From the NCBI GenBank assembly GCA_002721105.1, contig PBJL01000032.1, forward strand, positions 1-35,060: a DNA stretch of 35,060 nt, in the 5' to 3' direction. The stretch comes from Acidiferrobacteraceae bacterium. GTDB lineage: Bacteria > Pseudomonadota > Gammaproteobacteria > Arenicellales > UBA868. The position numbers and the translations under genes are program-made. Each line of letters begins with the position of its first letter. Position 1 is the first letter of the stretch. The notes beneath the pieces were generated by a model. The model made no database searches. It had not been told where the DNA came from and saw nothing but the letters and a program-made list of their open reading frames with translations. This document shows, piece by piece, positions 1 through 7,961 of the stretch.

Positions 1-461
1 AAATTGATGCGATCTTAGTTGGCGTAGGAGGTGGAGGACTGATCGCCGGTGTTGCTACCGCATTAAAACACTTGCAACCCAACATCAAAGTAATCGGTGT
101 CGAGCCTATCGGTGCGTGCGGCTTAACGCGAAGCTTAGAAATTGGTTATCCTTTGCAAAAAGTTCAAATCAACACAATTGCCGACAGCATGGGCGCTCCC
201 CTGCACTGCGAAACAAGCTTCAAAGTATGTCAACAATTGATAGATCAGATGATAGTGATTAGCGACGATGAGCTTTGCAAAGCAATGGCATTAGTCTATG
301 ACTCGTTAAAATTTGCGCTTGAACCATCCGGTGTGGCAGTAATTGCTGCTCTTGAAAGCAATCAATACAAATTGAAACATCAACGTGTGGCTGGGATTCT
401 TTGTGGAAGCAATATTGATCAAACAAGTTGGGCGCAACTTGCGCTAAGAGGAAGAAAATGA
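1..461 (+). CDS. PLP-dependent threonine/serine dehydratase-type enzyme, C-terminal part (5' end outside window)
   Basis: The reading frame is open from position 3, with no start needed, so the gene enters from the left edge. The first visible residues form a glycine-rich GVGGGGLIAG loop, the phosphate-binding loop of fold-type II PLP enzymes (threonine/serine dehydratases, serine racemase, hydroxyaspartate dehydratase). This is followed by the V-I-G-V-E-P strand and ends with the family's C-GSNID tail motif. The protein stops about 15 residues after that motif, so it has no ACT-like regulatory domain. It therefore resembles the catabolic rather than the biosynthetic (IlvA) type. Such enzymes usually dehydrate and deaminate a beta-hydroxy amino acid to a keto acid. 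The gene faces the mttB-like gene, with 30 bases between their stops. The N-terminal catalytic lysine is outside the window, so the substrate cannot be assigned. Confidence 0.85.
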   Translation, partial: IDAILVGVGGGGLIAGVATALKHLQPNIKVIGVEPIGACGLTRSLEIGYPLQKVQINTIADSMGAPLHCETSFKVCQQLIDQMIVISDDELCKAMALVYDSLKFALEPSGVAVIAALESNQYKLKHQRVAGILCGSNIDQTSWAQLALRGRK

Positions 462-491
462 TTGTCTTAAATACACCAAATCAAACGAGAT

Positions 492-1991
492 TCAAGATAA
501 TTTCGATGTTCTCTTCTCAACGAAATTATCAAGTTGCCCAATGATATCAGATGAAAACCCTGGAGCTACGTAACTTTCGAGCACCTGACGACAGCGATCC
601 TCAGCGCGCGTCAGTATGTCTATCGAACCATCGGCTTCCCACTGCTCAAAACCTCTTCGTATAGCTATTTCGGGTAAAAAATGAACATCTCTAAACCGCT
701 CCAAAGTATGTGCGGTAGTAAGAAATATACCTCCAGGCCCAACCTCATCAATAACATCCAGTGGTACTGTATCCTCTGAAATTTCGATGGGCTCTAGAAA
801 TTTCGACAACATTTCCAACATTTCTACATCCATCATGAACTGGGCAGGGCTAACTGTTAAATAGCTCTCAATAACACCTGCTCCATGCATAATGAAATTT
901 ACTCCAGAAAAAACACTGGTGAGAAGTGACATCATGCGTTCAAATGCTGCCTGCTGGTCAGGAATAGGAGAATCAGAAAGCGCGCCACCTGCTCGGGAGG
1001 GTAAACCATAATGTCGTGCCAACTGCGCTAACGCAGTTACTGATGATGCAGATTCGGGACTAGCTGTAGCCGGAGCACCAGTTTTCAAATCGACATTTGA
1101 AGTCGCAGATCCATACAAAACGGGCGTTCCGGGATTAATTAATTGTGTCAAAACTATACCAGCTAATACCTCCGCATTATGCTGCACCAAAGAGCCGGCC
1201 ATCGTTGCAGAACCACTAATGCCGGCCATCACAAATGGTGATATTTGGACTGGCTGACCCCATTTCGAAAACGTAATTAAAGCCTCAAGCATCGCTTCAT
1301 CGTAAAACAAAGGTGAATTTACATTTACATTAGTTTGAGCTCGAGGGATGCCCTGAACCTTATCTTCTCCTCCAAATACAATAGCCAACATCTGCAAAAC
1401 ATCTTCTGCCTCGGCTTGACCTCCCACAAAACCTGATTGGATGGGTTTATCAGACAAAGTTAAACATGTGCGCCAGCAATCTAGATATCGTGTAGTCGGT
1501 GATAGATCAGTAGCGTCGACAACTTTACGACCTATAACATTAATTCTATCTTGCATCTGCATTAGCTTAACCAAATCAACAAGATCTTCATGGGTGCCAG
1601 GCCGGCGTTTACGACTTAAATCAAAAATAAAAGCTGGACCGCCTGCTGACATAACCGCAACATAATCTTTTCCAATCGGCACATCTTTTCTTGAGTCAGA
1701 AGCCTTTAATGTATAAATTGAAGGTGTGTGTGAAAGAGCTTGATCAATATGCTCCTCTTCCAAATAAACACGTTTCTCTTGGGTTTTTACACCGGCTTTT
1801 CGAAAACAGGAAATTGCCTCCTCATGATTAAACACGATGCCCGTCCGCGATAGTATTTCAAGTGACTTCCTATGTAGTAGATCTATATCACTTGCACTGA
1901 GTATAGTCAGCTTGCCATAAGGATTCTTGAGCATGCGGCTTACAAAAGAGGCTCCATCGTCCGACATTGCTCTTCGTCTACGTCTCCTCAT
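492..1991 (-). CDS. MttB-family (trimethylamine methyltransferase-like) protein without pyrrolysine
   Basis: This protein of about 499 residues matches the MttB superfamily throughout, for example the N-terminal helix L-L-H-R-K-S-L-E-I-L and the GP-A-F-I-F region. The frame has no internal stop, so it belongs to the large non-pyrrolysine branch. Characterised members of that branch transfer a methyl group from glycine betaine, proline betaine, carnitine or related quaternary amines to a corrinoid protein. The N-terminus carries six arginines in a row, which is common in this family. I chose ATG at 1991; TTG at 2006 and ATG at 1967 are alternatives, and none has a clear ribosome site. It is the last gene of a minus-strand operon, starting 35 bases after the OCD-family stop (20 if TTG is used). 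No cognate corrinoid protein, methyl-acceptor transferase or reactivating ATPase is visible here. Family assignment is firm; substrate is unknown. Confidence 0.85.
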   Translation of the reverse strand: MRRRRRRAMSDDGASFVSRMLKNPYGKLTILSASDIDLLHRKSLEILSRTGIVFNHEEAISCFRKAGVKTQEKRVYLEEEHIDQALSHTPSIYTLKASDSRKDVPIGKDYVAVMSAGGPAFIFDLSRKRRPGTHEDLVDLVKLMQMQDRINVIGRKVVDATDLSPTTRYLDCWRTCLTLSDKPIQSGFVGGQAEAEDVLQMLAIVFGGEDKVQGIPRAQTNVNVNSPLFYDEAMLEALITFSKWGQPVQISPFVMAGISGSATMAGSLVQHNAEVLAGIVLTQLINPGTPVLYGSATSNVDLKTGAPATASPESASSVTALAQLARHYGLPSRAGGALSDSPIPDQQAAFERMMSLLTSVFSGVNFIMHGAGVIESYLTVSPAQFMMDVEMLEMLSKFLEPIEISEDTVPLDVIDEVGPGGIFLTTAHTLERFRDVHFLPEIAIRRGFEQWEADGSIDILTRAEDRCRQVLESYVAPGFSSDIIGQLDNFVEKRTSKLS

Positions 1992-2026
1992 TGAAAAAAT
2001 ATCCAAATAGAATAGTGGAAACTAAA

Positions 2027-3043
2027 CTAGATGTCCTGAGGATTAGCATATTGAACTAATGGGGTGCCTACACCTTTTTCTCTAGCCTTTCGGTAAACTA
2101 AATCTGCCATCATAATATCTGAAATAGCGTACCCTTTATGCCAAAAAAGAATTCTCTCAACGTCGCTTTCCCGCCCTGGCTTTAAGCCGGCAGCTATCTC
2201 GCCATGCTCCCCAAAGACATGTTCATCTCGAAGTTTCCCATCCTTAATCAAACTAGCTAACTGACCGAATTCAGAGCCTTTACACTGCAACCAATCATCA
2301 ACCACCAATTTATCAACTGAAAAAGGGAGGCTAGGAGCAATCGAAAGTATTGCTCCATACGCTTGTATGAGACATCCTGGCTTTACCCACCGATCTTCAA
2401 CCAAAATCTGATGATGGGTTAATCTAGATGCATCAATGATAATGTCAGCATCCCGAACACAATCTCGCGTTGTCTGGGTGACCGTTATCTTCTTTTTTAA
2501 CTCTTTGGATAGAATGTCCGCAAAACGTTCGCTCGACTCGGGACGACGCGAAGTAACTCTTATTTCCTCAAAATCAAAGATTTTGTTTAAGAATCGAACG
2601 TTATACCAGGAAGTACCTCGCGCACCGATATGCCCTAGCACCTTAGAATCTTTCCGAGCTAAAATCTTTGCTCCTAATGCAGTTATGGCTCCAGTTCTCA
2701 TCCAAGTTGTCATAGTTGCATCAATAATGGCAAACGGAGCGCCTGTCTCAGTGCGATGTAATATCGTTAAAGCTAACTCTGACGGCAATTGGTGCTTATA
2801 GTTATCGTGAAAGTCACCTAAAACTTTTACCCCTGACACATTAATTGGCTTCACGTATCCCTTCAAAATATTAAAAAGAGAATTAGGGTAATCGATCGGT
2901 AAATGGGTCTTCGGAGGCATCACTACCTCACCTTTACCATGAGCAATGACCCCCTGCTCTACAGTCTCTAAGATCTCTTCTGGTTGTAACTCAAGACTCT
3001 CAATCTGCTCTTTAGATACAAACAGAAGTTCAACAGCTGACAT
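2027..3043 (-). CDS. Ornithine cyclodeaminase / mu-crystallin family NAD(P)-dependent enzyme
   Basis: The protein has 338 residues from ATG 3043, the usual family length. Family features are the lysine in GVKVLGDF (about Lys73), the R-T-G-A segment that in relatives contacts the substrate carboxylate, a Rossmann region and the I-I-I-D-A-S strand. The nucleotide loop reads G-H-I-G-A-R-G-T instead of the usual GxGxQA, so this is a divergent subgroup. Relatives include ornithine cyclodeaminase, ketimine and iminosuccinate reductases, alanine dehydrogenase and the EutC protein of ectoine use. An imine or amino-acid oxidoreductase role is likely, but the substrate cannot be read from the sequence. 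Start choice is difficult. A run of nine A and nine G lies directly before ATG 3043. An in-frame ATG at 3064 would put KKKGGG at the N-terminus, and a TTG at 3109 overlaps the upstream gene. It sits between the PatB-like and MttB-like genes. Confidence 0.8.
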   Translation of the reverse strand: MSAVELLFVSKEQIESLELQPEEILETVEQGVIAHGKGEVVMPPKTHLPIDYPNSLFNILKGYVKPINVSGVKVLGDFHDNYKHQLPSELALTILHRTETGAPFAIIDATMTTWMRTGAITALGAKILARKDSKVLGHIGARGTSWYNVRFLNKIFDFEEIRVTSRRPESSERFADILSKELKKKITVTQTTRDCVRDADIIIDASRLTHHQILVEDRWVKPGCLIQAYGAILSIAPSLPFSVDKLVVDDWLQCKGSEFGQLASLIKDGKLRDEHVFGEHGEIAAGLKPGRESDVERILFWHKGYAISDIMMADLVYRKAREKGVGTPLVQYANPQDI

Positions 3044-3089
3044 CCCCCCCCCTTTTTTTTTCATGATTATTATCTTAAAACAACCGAGC

Positions 3090-4307
3090 TCATACCGGCA
3101 GATCATCAATTAACATACGAATTCTGTCCAAGGCTTGGGCCAAGATAGCTCGCGGACAAGCCAAATTCATCCTTACAAAACCAGAACCTTCTGGACCAAA
3201 AATCACTCCACTCTCTAGATGTACTTTTGCCTTTTCTAATAGAAACAAATTTAACGAAGTATCGTCTAAGGCCAACTCTCGGCAGTCTATCCATGCGAGA
3301 TAAGTTGCTTCTGCTGGAATTATACGAAATTTTGGAATATTATTTTCTAGAAAATTTGTAGCGAAATAATGATTGGCTGCAACGTATTTTATTACGTCAT
3401 TCAACCAAGCCTGGCCCGACTCATATGCAGCCTGTGTGGCAGTTAATCCTAAAGGGTTAAGCCCCCATAAGCCAGTAGCTTTTATCTCTCTCCTCATCTG
3501 CGTTCTGATATGAGGGTCCTCAATCACTAGATTCGAAGTTTTAAGTCCAGCTAAATTGAACGTCTTGCTAGCAGCAGTGCATATAATGCTATTTGCCCGA
3601 TATTTGGCGTCTAAAGTAGCATAAGGAGTAAAATTTTGGCCTGGCAAGATCAGATCACCATGAATTTCGTCAGAAACAACTAAAGTTTGGTTTCGATAAC
3701 ATATTTCAGCAAACTCAGTCAGTTCATCCTTAGACCAAACCCGACCAATTGGATTGTGGGGATTGCAAAGAATCGCGAGTTTGGCGCCTGATTGCTTGAT
3801 TTTTTCTTCTAAATCATTAAAGTTCATTTCATATCTATCTTCGTGCAAAAGAAGTGAATTTGAAATAAGCTGGCGCCCATTGTTATCAATAGCATAAGAG
3901 AATGGGTGGTAGACCGGACGCTGAATAAGAACGCTATCGCCAGGGTTCGTAAACTGGCGGACGATCATATGCAAAGCTGGAACAATTCCTACTGTAGGCA
4001 GAATCCACTCCTCATCAATTATCCATTGATGACGCTGCTCCATCCAATTTACAACCGCTGCTAAATAGTCGGGCGTTTTAGCAGCATAACCTAAAACTCC
4101 TCTTTGGATTCTTTTCTCTAACGCTGAAATTATCGGTTCAGCCACTCGAAAATCCATGTCAGCCACCCACATAGATAATATCTTTTCATTACCATTGCTA
4201 AGGTCAGAATGAGGCCATAGCTTTGGTTCACCGTCTTGGATAAAAAACTCCCACTTTAAAGAACTTAAACCACGGTGATCGACTTCATTATCAAATTCTG
4301 TCACCAT
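3090..4307 (-). CDS. MalY/PatB-type PLP-dependent C-S lyase/aminotransferase (class I/II fold)
   Basis: The protein has 405 residues from ATG 4307. This start is preferred because GGAG lies nine bases upstream and because the family begins with the D-x-x-x-D-R-R-G-S-x-K-W-type segment seen at residues 6-19. Diagnostic motifs are MWVADMDF (46-53), CNPHNPIGR (181-189), SDEIHGDL (212-219) and the PLP lysine in AASKTFNLAGL (Lys248). MalY/PatB enzymes cleave C-S bonds (cystathionine or cysteine-S-conjugate beta-lyase); some act as aminotransferases. It is the first full-length gene of the three-gene minus-strand operon. Its stop is 46 bases before ATG 3043 of the next gene, or overlaps that gene if the TTG start is used. 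The frame stays open upstream to a GTG at 4409, but those residues do not resemble the family. The exact reaction is uncertain. Confidence 0.88.
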   Translation of the reverse strand: MVTEFDNEVDHRGLSSLKWEFFIQDGEPKLWPHSDLSNGNEKILSMWVADMDFRVAEPIISALEKRIQRGVLGYAAKTPDYLAAVVNWMEQRHQWIIDEEWILPTVGIVPALHMIVRQFTNPGDSVLIQRPVYHPFSYAIDNNGRQLISNSLLLHEDRYEMNFNDLEEKIKQSGAKLAILCNPHNPIGRVWSKDELTEFAEICYRNQTLVVSDEIHGDLILPGQNFTPYATLDAKYRANSIICTAASKTFNLAGLKTSNLVIEDPHIRTQMRREIKATGLWGLNPLGLTATQAAYESGQAWLNDVIKYVAANHYFATNFLENNIPKFRIIPAEATYLAWIDCRELALDDTSLNLFLLEKAKVHLESGVIFGPEGSGFVRMNLACPRAILAQALDRIRMLIDDLPV

Positions 4308-4401
4308 TCTCATATGCTCCATTAATCTATTGACGTTAGGTTTTACCAATTGGAACAGCGTATTTCTATAATTACTACAGACAGACATACAAGACAATTT
4401 T

Positions 4402-4434
4402 TCAAACACATATAATATATTTTTCTATTTGCAT
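4402..4434 (-). CDS. Possible 10-codon leader peptide ahead of the PatB-OCD-MttB operon
   Basis: On the minus strand, an AGGAGGG ribosome-binding site (4450-4444) lies nine bases before an ATG at 4434. The frame encodes MQIEKYIICV and then stops. This is the strongest ribosome site near the operon, yet it is in a different frame from the PatB-like gene, which starts about 95 bases further on. A leader peptide or upstream regulatory ORF is possible, as is a decayed longer gene. No clear alternative hairpins or run of one regulatory codon was seen, although three of ten residues are isoleucine. This rests on sequence inspection only. Confidence 0.35.
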   Translation of the reverse strand: MQIEKYIICV

Positions 4435-4524
4435 CAGTGCTATCCCTCCTTGTTGAAAGAATTTAAAATGTTCTTGAAAAGGCTCATCTATAGATTTGAC
4501 AGGAGATAAGGCTGTGAGTCATTC

Positions 4525-4554
4525 TTTACGACTATGAATATAGAACAATATTAT
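4525..4554 (+). promoter_or_regulatory. Candidate sigma70-type promoter for the glycerate kinase gene
   Basis: A TTTACG hexamer (4525-4530) and a TATTAT hexamer (4549-4554) are separated by 18 bases in the AT-rich divergent intergenic region. Each matches consensus at four or more positions. Transcription would begin around 4561, leaving a leader of about 35 bases before ATG 4597 but only about 12 before the GTG at 4573. That favours the ATG start. AT-rich DNA gives many chance -10 matches, so this is tentative. Confidence 0.3.
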
Positions 4555-4596
4555 AATTTTAACTAATATAAAGTGTGCAGCTCTCCTATCTCTATT

Positions 4597-5943
4597 ATGC
4601 AAAACGATACTAGCGTCCTAACTTTGCGTAAGCATGCTATAGAAATGTTTTCCGAAGGAGTAAACGCAGCTGATCCAAAAGCAGCAGTAATTAGAAGTTT
4701 GATGTCGAAGACAAAATATACTCTGAATGAATCGGTGCATCATGCTTTGAATATCTCGAAATGCCCTATCCAAATAATTTCTTTTGGGAAGGCTGCTATC
4801 CCCATGATTGAAGGTGCAATCGAATGTATTGATAACACTCGATTAAAAACAATGCCTATCGCTGTAACAAATTATCAAAATGTTGTAGACCATCCCAAAA
4901 TAGAAGTTTTGGGAGCAGGTCATCCTATACCAAATGAGGATGGTCTGATAGCAGCTGAAAAAATTAAAAAAACTGCTCAAAATGCGGGCACGGATGATCT
5001 TATCCTCGCATTAATAAGTGGCGGTGCATCCGCTCTCCTGCCTATGCCAGCGGCTTCGATCTCTCTGCGAGATAAACAAGAGCTAACTCAGCTGCTTCTT
5101 TTCAGTGGGGCAAACATTTACGAAACTAATACTGTAAGAAAACATATTTCAAATATCAAAGGTGGTGGATTAGTAAGATTCACAAGTCCATCAACTTTGC
5201 AAACGCTGATAATTTCAGACGTTATCGATAATGATATAAGCACAATTGCAAGCGGCCTTGCCACAGGAGACCCCACTACTTTTAATGAAGCAGTTTCTAT
5301 TCTTCAAAGTCTTAACATCTGGGAAAAAACGCCTACCTCAATTCAAGATCACCTTAGTAATGGATGCTATGGATTAACTCCGGAAACTCTTTTCCCTGAT
5401 GATCCAATGTTAAAAAATACATTTAACTCAATAATTGCGAGCAATTTGACTAGTCTAAATGCTGTCTCAAAATGCAGTAAAGCTAAAGGCTATAAAACTA
5501 TAATTGTTAATAAAATGTTAGTTGGTGAATCTAGAAATGCCGCTACAGAATTCATATCGAAGATAGCAAAGCGCGTTGAGAAACCAACAGCTTATATCTC
5601 GGGTGGTGAAACCACGGTTACTGTAAGAGGATCGGGTTCTGGTGGAAGAAATCAAGAAATGGCCTTGGCCTTAGCTATTGAAGCAAACTCAAAAGTGAAT
5701 CCAAACCATTGGGTATTTTTAAGTGGTAGTACCGATGGTATCGATGGACCAACCAATGCAGCTGGCGGACTCGTTGATTCTAAGACTAGTGACAGAATTA
5801 AAATGTCGGGTCATGATGCAGCTCGGTTTTTAGAGGACAACAACTCATATCAGGCACTGTCCGAATCCGGTGATTTGATCATTACTGGATCTAGTGGAAC
5901 CAACGTAGCAGATATCCAGATTCTTCTGATGCACCCTGGGTGA
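4597..5943 (+). CDS. gckA: Glycerate 2-kinase (MOFRL family)
   Basis: This 448-residue protein matches type II glycerate kinases (GckA/TtuD), which phosphorylate D-glycerate to 2-phosphoglycerate with ATP in the cytoplasm. The visible segments are ISFGKAAIPM near the N-terminus, LALISGGASALLPMP in the N-terminal kinase domain, and in the C-terminal MOFRL domain the runs SGGETTVTVRG, GSGGRNQEMAL and STDGIDGPTNAAGG. I prefer ATG 4597, because the following LRKHAIEMFSEGVNAADP is the normal family start. GTG 4573 is also open, and neither start has a good ribosome site. The gene is divergent from the PatB-like operon. It would feed glycerate, from hydroxypyruvate, tartronate semialdehyde or sugar acids, into lower glycolysis, but none of those upstream enzymes is in the window. 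Confidence 0.9.
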   Translation: MQNDTSVLTLRKHAIEMFSEGVNAADPKAAVIRSLMSKTKYTLNESVHHALNISKCPIQIISFGKAAIPMIEGAIECIDNTRLKTMPIAVTNYQNVVDHPKIEVLGAGHPIPNEDGLIAAEKIKKTAQNAGTDDLILALISGGASALLPMPAASISLRDKQELTQLLLFSGANIYETNTVRKHISNIKGGGLVRFTSPSTLQTLIISDVIDNDISTIASGLATGDPTTFNEAVSILQSLNIWEKTPTSIQDHLSNGCYGLTPETLFPDDPMLKNTFNSIIASNLTSLNAVSKCSKAKGYKTIIVNKMLVGESRNAATEFISKIAKRVEKPTAYISGGETTVTVRGSGSGGRNQEMALALAIEANSKVNPNHWVFLSGSTDGIDGPTNAAGGLVDSKTSDRIKMSGHDAARFLEDNNSYQALSESGDLIITGSSGTNVADIQILLMHPG

Positions 5944-6186
5944 ACTGACAAATAAGTCAAGATTTAAATAGCACAGCTAATCATTCTAAAATAATATTAG
6001 AAGAATCGAAAAACTGCGATGTTTACAAACAAATCGAACATTAAAAGTGATTTAGTCGTGACAGTAAACTAGTTCAGCAATGGATATCCTCTGGCGGTAT
6101 AGTACTCAAAGACGAATTTAATAAGGTGATCGCTAATCGTTAATTAGCCAATAAAAATAAATCAAAATTACTGGGAGGAAAAAACG
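5944..6186. other. 243-base intergenic region between the glycerate kinase and fadD genes
   Basis: No gene or RNA is recognised here. The region holds a perfect inverted repeat at 6132-6148 (annotated separately), a TATAGT hexamer at 6098-6103 that could be a -10 element but has no good -35, and the fadD ribosome site at its right end. A 30-codon open stretch ending at 6143 has no start codon and is not recognised. The size fits a regulated promoter region for the downstream acyl-CoA operon. Confidence 0.5.
6132..6148. promoter_or_regulatory. Perfect 6-bp inverted repeat, candidate operator of the fad operon
   Basis: GCTAAT is separated by CGTTA from ATTAGC. The 17-bp element ends 38 bases before the fadD start codon, a usual operator position. 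It is not a match that I can name to the FadR or PsrA consensus, but its dyad form fits a dimeric TetR- or GntR-type repressor. Chance is possible because the DNA is AT-rich. Confidence 0.35.
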
Positions 6187-7869
6187 ATGACAGAAGAAAT
6201 ATACAGTCCTTGGAAAGAAAACTATCCAACAGGCGTGGAATGGGATGCCCCTCTCGATAAGTGTTCCCTTTATTCTTACATCGAAAATGCTGTCAACAAA
6301 CATGGAGATTGTTTGGCCATTGATTTTCTTGGTCAAAAAACTACCTATTCTTCGCTTGGGCAATTAATCAATCAAGCGGCCGTCGGATTACAAGAGCTTG
6401 GTGTAAAAAAAGGAACACGCGTTGGTCTATGCTTACCAAATACACCCTATTCAGTGATATTTTATTTCGCTTCATTGAAAGTTGGCGCAACAGTAGTAAA
6501 TTTTAACCCTCTTTATGTCGAGAAGGAAATTGCTTTCCAAATAGAAGATAGTGAAACTGAAATCATGGTCACAATCGATCTTGCACTCATTTATCCAAAA
6601 ATTTCTACCATGTTGTCGACAACAAACTCTCTAAAAAAAATAATCGTCTGTCCTTTTTCAGGGATCCTTCCACCCTTAAAGGGGTTGCTATTTAGGTATC
6701 TGAAGAAAAAAGATATGGCATCTATAAATGAAAAAAACGTCTTTCTTTACAATCAAATAATGGACAATGATGGAAAATCTAATCCCGAAATCATTGATAT
6801 TGATCGCGATATTGCTGTACTCCAGTACACTGGTGGTACAACTGGTCAACCGAAAGGTGCCATGCTTACACATAGCAACCTCTCATCCAACATATCACAG
6901 ATGAAGTTATGGTTTCCGAATCTTACCCCAGGTACAGAAAGCATACTCGGAGTGCTTCCATTGTTCCATGTTTTTGCAATGACCACCGTCATGAATTTCG
7001 CGGTGGCTGCGTCAGCACAAATGATATTGTTGCCACGATATGAACTAAAGCAAGCTCTAAAAACAATTCATAAGAAAGCGCCTACACTATTTCCAGCTGT
7101 ACCCACTATTTACGCAGGTATAAACAATTCAGATGATCTTTCAAGATATAACTTATCAACCATCCGGTATTGCATATCTGGTGGAGCGCCACTGCCTCTT
7201 GAGGTGAAAAATGACTTTGAGAAACTAACTGGCTGTAATCTAGTAGAAGGATATGGCCTCAGTGAATCGTCACCTGTAGCTACGTGTAATCCACTCCAAG
7301 GAATCAACAAAGATGGATCTATCGGCCTACCAGTGCCTAGCACCAAATTATCTATCCGGGATATAGAAAATCCAGATCAAATGCTGCCAACTAATGAAAC
7401 CGGAGAAGTCTGGATTAAAGGACCTCAAGTTATGGTAGGTTATTGGAAGCGCACTGAAGAGACAAAGGAGGTACTGGTAGATGGCTGGTTAAGAACGGGG
7501 GATTCTGGCTACATGGATGAAGATGGTCACTTCTTTTTAGTAGATCGAATCAAGGACTTAATCATATGCTCGGGCGTCAATGTTTATCCCCGTATTATCG
7601 AGGAAGCAATCTACGAACACCCGAACGTATCGGAGGTAACAGTGATTGGGATTGATGACGACCATCAAGGTGAAACTCCCAAAGCATTCGTTAAACTAAA
7701 AGATGATACAAATCTAACCGAAGAACAACTAATTAAGTTTCTGTCCGATAAACTTTCCAAGATTGAAATTCCATCTCAAATTGAATTCCGGATGGAATTG
7801 CCAAAAACCATGATTGGAAAATTATCAAAAAAAGAACTCAAAGCTGAAGAACAAACTAAAAATAAATAA
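6187..7869 (+). CDS. fadD: Long-chain/medium-chain acyl-CoA ligase (FadD type)
   Basis: This 560-residue ANL-superfamily adenylating enzyme activates a fatty or other carboxylic acid to its CoA thioester. The P-loop-like signature QYTGGTTGQPKGAMLTHSN lies near residues 213-231. The hinge segment GWLRTGDSGYMDEDGHFFLVDR lies near 433-454, followed by KDLIICSGVNVYPR, and the catalytic lysine of the C-terminal subdomain fits K-T-M-I-G-K near the end. The N-terminal SPWKENYPTGVEWDAPL segment resembles the FadD/PimA-like ligases common in proteobacteria. The start at 6187 has a strong GGGAGG ribosome site. It heads a four-gene plus-strand operon (ligase, thiolase, hydratase/dehydrogenase fusion, acyl-CoA dehydrogenase). 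Chain-length preference cannot be told from sequence. Confidence 0.93.
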   Translation: MTEEIYSPWKENYPTGVEWDAPLDKCSLYSYIENAVNKHGDCLAIDFLGQKTTYSSLGQLINQAAVGLQELGVKKGTRVGLCLPNTPYSVIFYFASLKVGATVVNFNPLYVEKEIAFQIEDSETEIMVTIDLALIYPKISTMLSTTNSLKKIIVCPFSGILPPLKGLLFRYLKKKDMASINEKNVFLYNQIMDNDGKSNPEIIDIDRDIAVLQYTGGTTGQPKGAMLTHSNLSSNISQMKLWFPNLTPGTESILGVLPLFHVFAMTTVMNFAVAASAQMILLPRYELKQALKTIHKKAPTLFPAVPTIYAGINNSDDLSRYNLSTIRYCISGGAPLPLEVKNDFEKLTGCNLVEGYGLSESSPVATCNPLQGINKDGSIGLPVPSTKLSIRDIENPDQMLPTNETGEVWIKGPQVMVGYWKRTEETKEVLVDGWLRTGDSGYMDEDGHFFLVDRIKDLIICSGVNVYPRIIEEAIYEHPNVSEVTVIGIDDDHQGETPKAFVKLKDDTNLTEEQLIKFLSDKLSKIEIPSQIEFRMELPKTMIGKLSKKELKAEEQTKNK

Positions 7870-7961
7870 AAATGACTATTAAATCATATTCAAGTTAGGG
7901 TGAAAAATTATACTAAACAAATCCTCTGCCCACCTGAAAATATCTATAGGAGAAATCAAAT

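Noticed and set aside
1441..1665. Open frame on the plus strand inside the mttB-like gene
   Set aside because: It lies wholly antisense to a well-supported gene and has no recognisable protein or ribosome site. The same reasoning removed the other antisense frames inside the OCD, fadD, thiolase, fadE, lptD, rlpA, mltB, rodA, mreB, gatA and rmlD genes.
492..1991. Pyrrolysine-containing MttB
   Set aside because: The frame has no internal TAG, and no pyl genes are visible, so it is the non-pyrrolysine type.
1..5943. Beta-hydroxyaspartate cycle or hydroxyectoine (EutBC) degradation cluster
   Set aside because: A dehydratase and an OCD-family reductase are near each other, but they are on opposite strands. 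The class V aminotransferase, aldolase, ectoine hydrolase and transporter expected for these pathways are absent.
6051..6143. A 30-codon open stretch (…KLVQQWISSGGIVLKDEF…) before fadD
   Set aside because: It has no start codon, a stop lies directly upstream, and I cannot match it to a family. A gene remnant is possible but not supportable.
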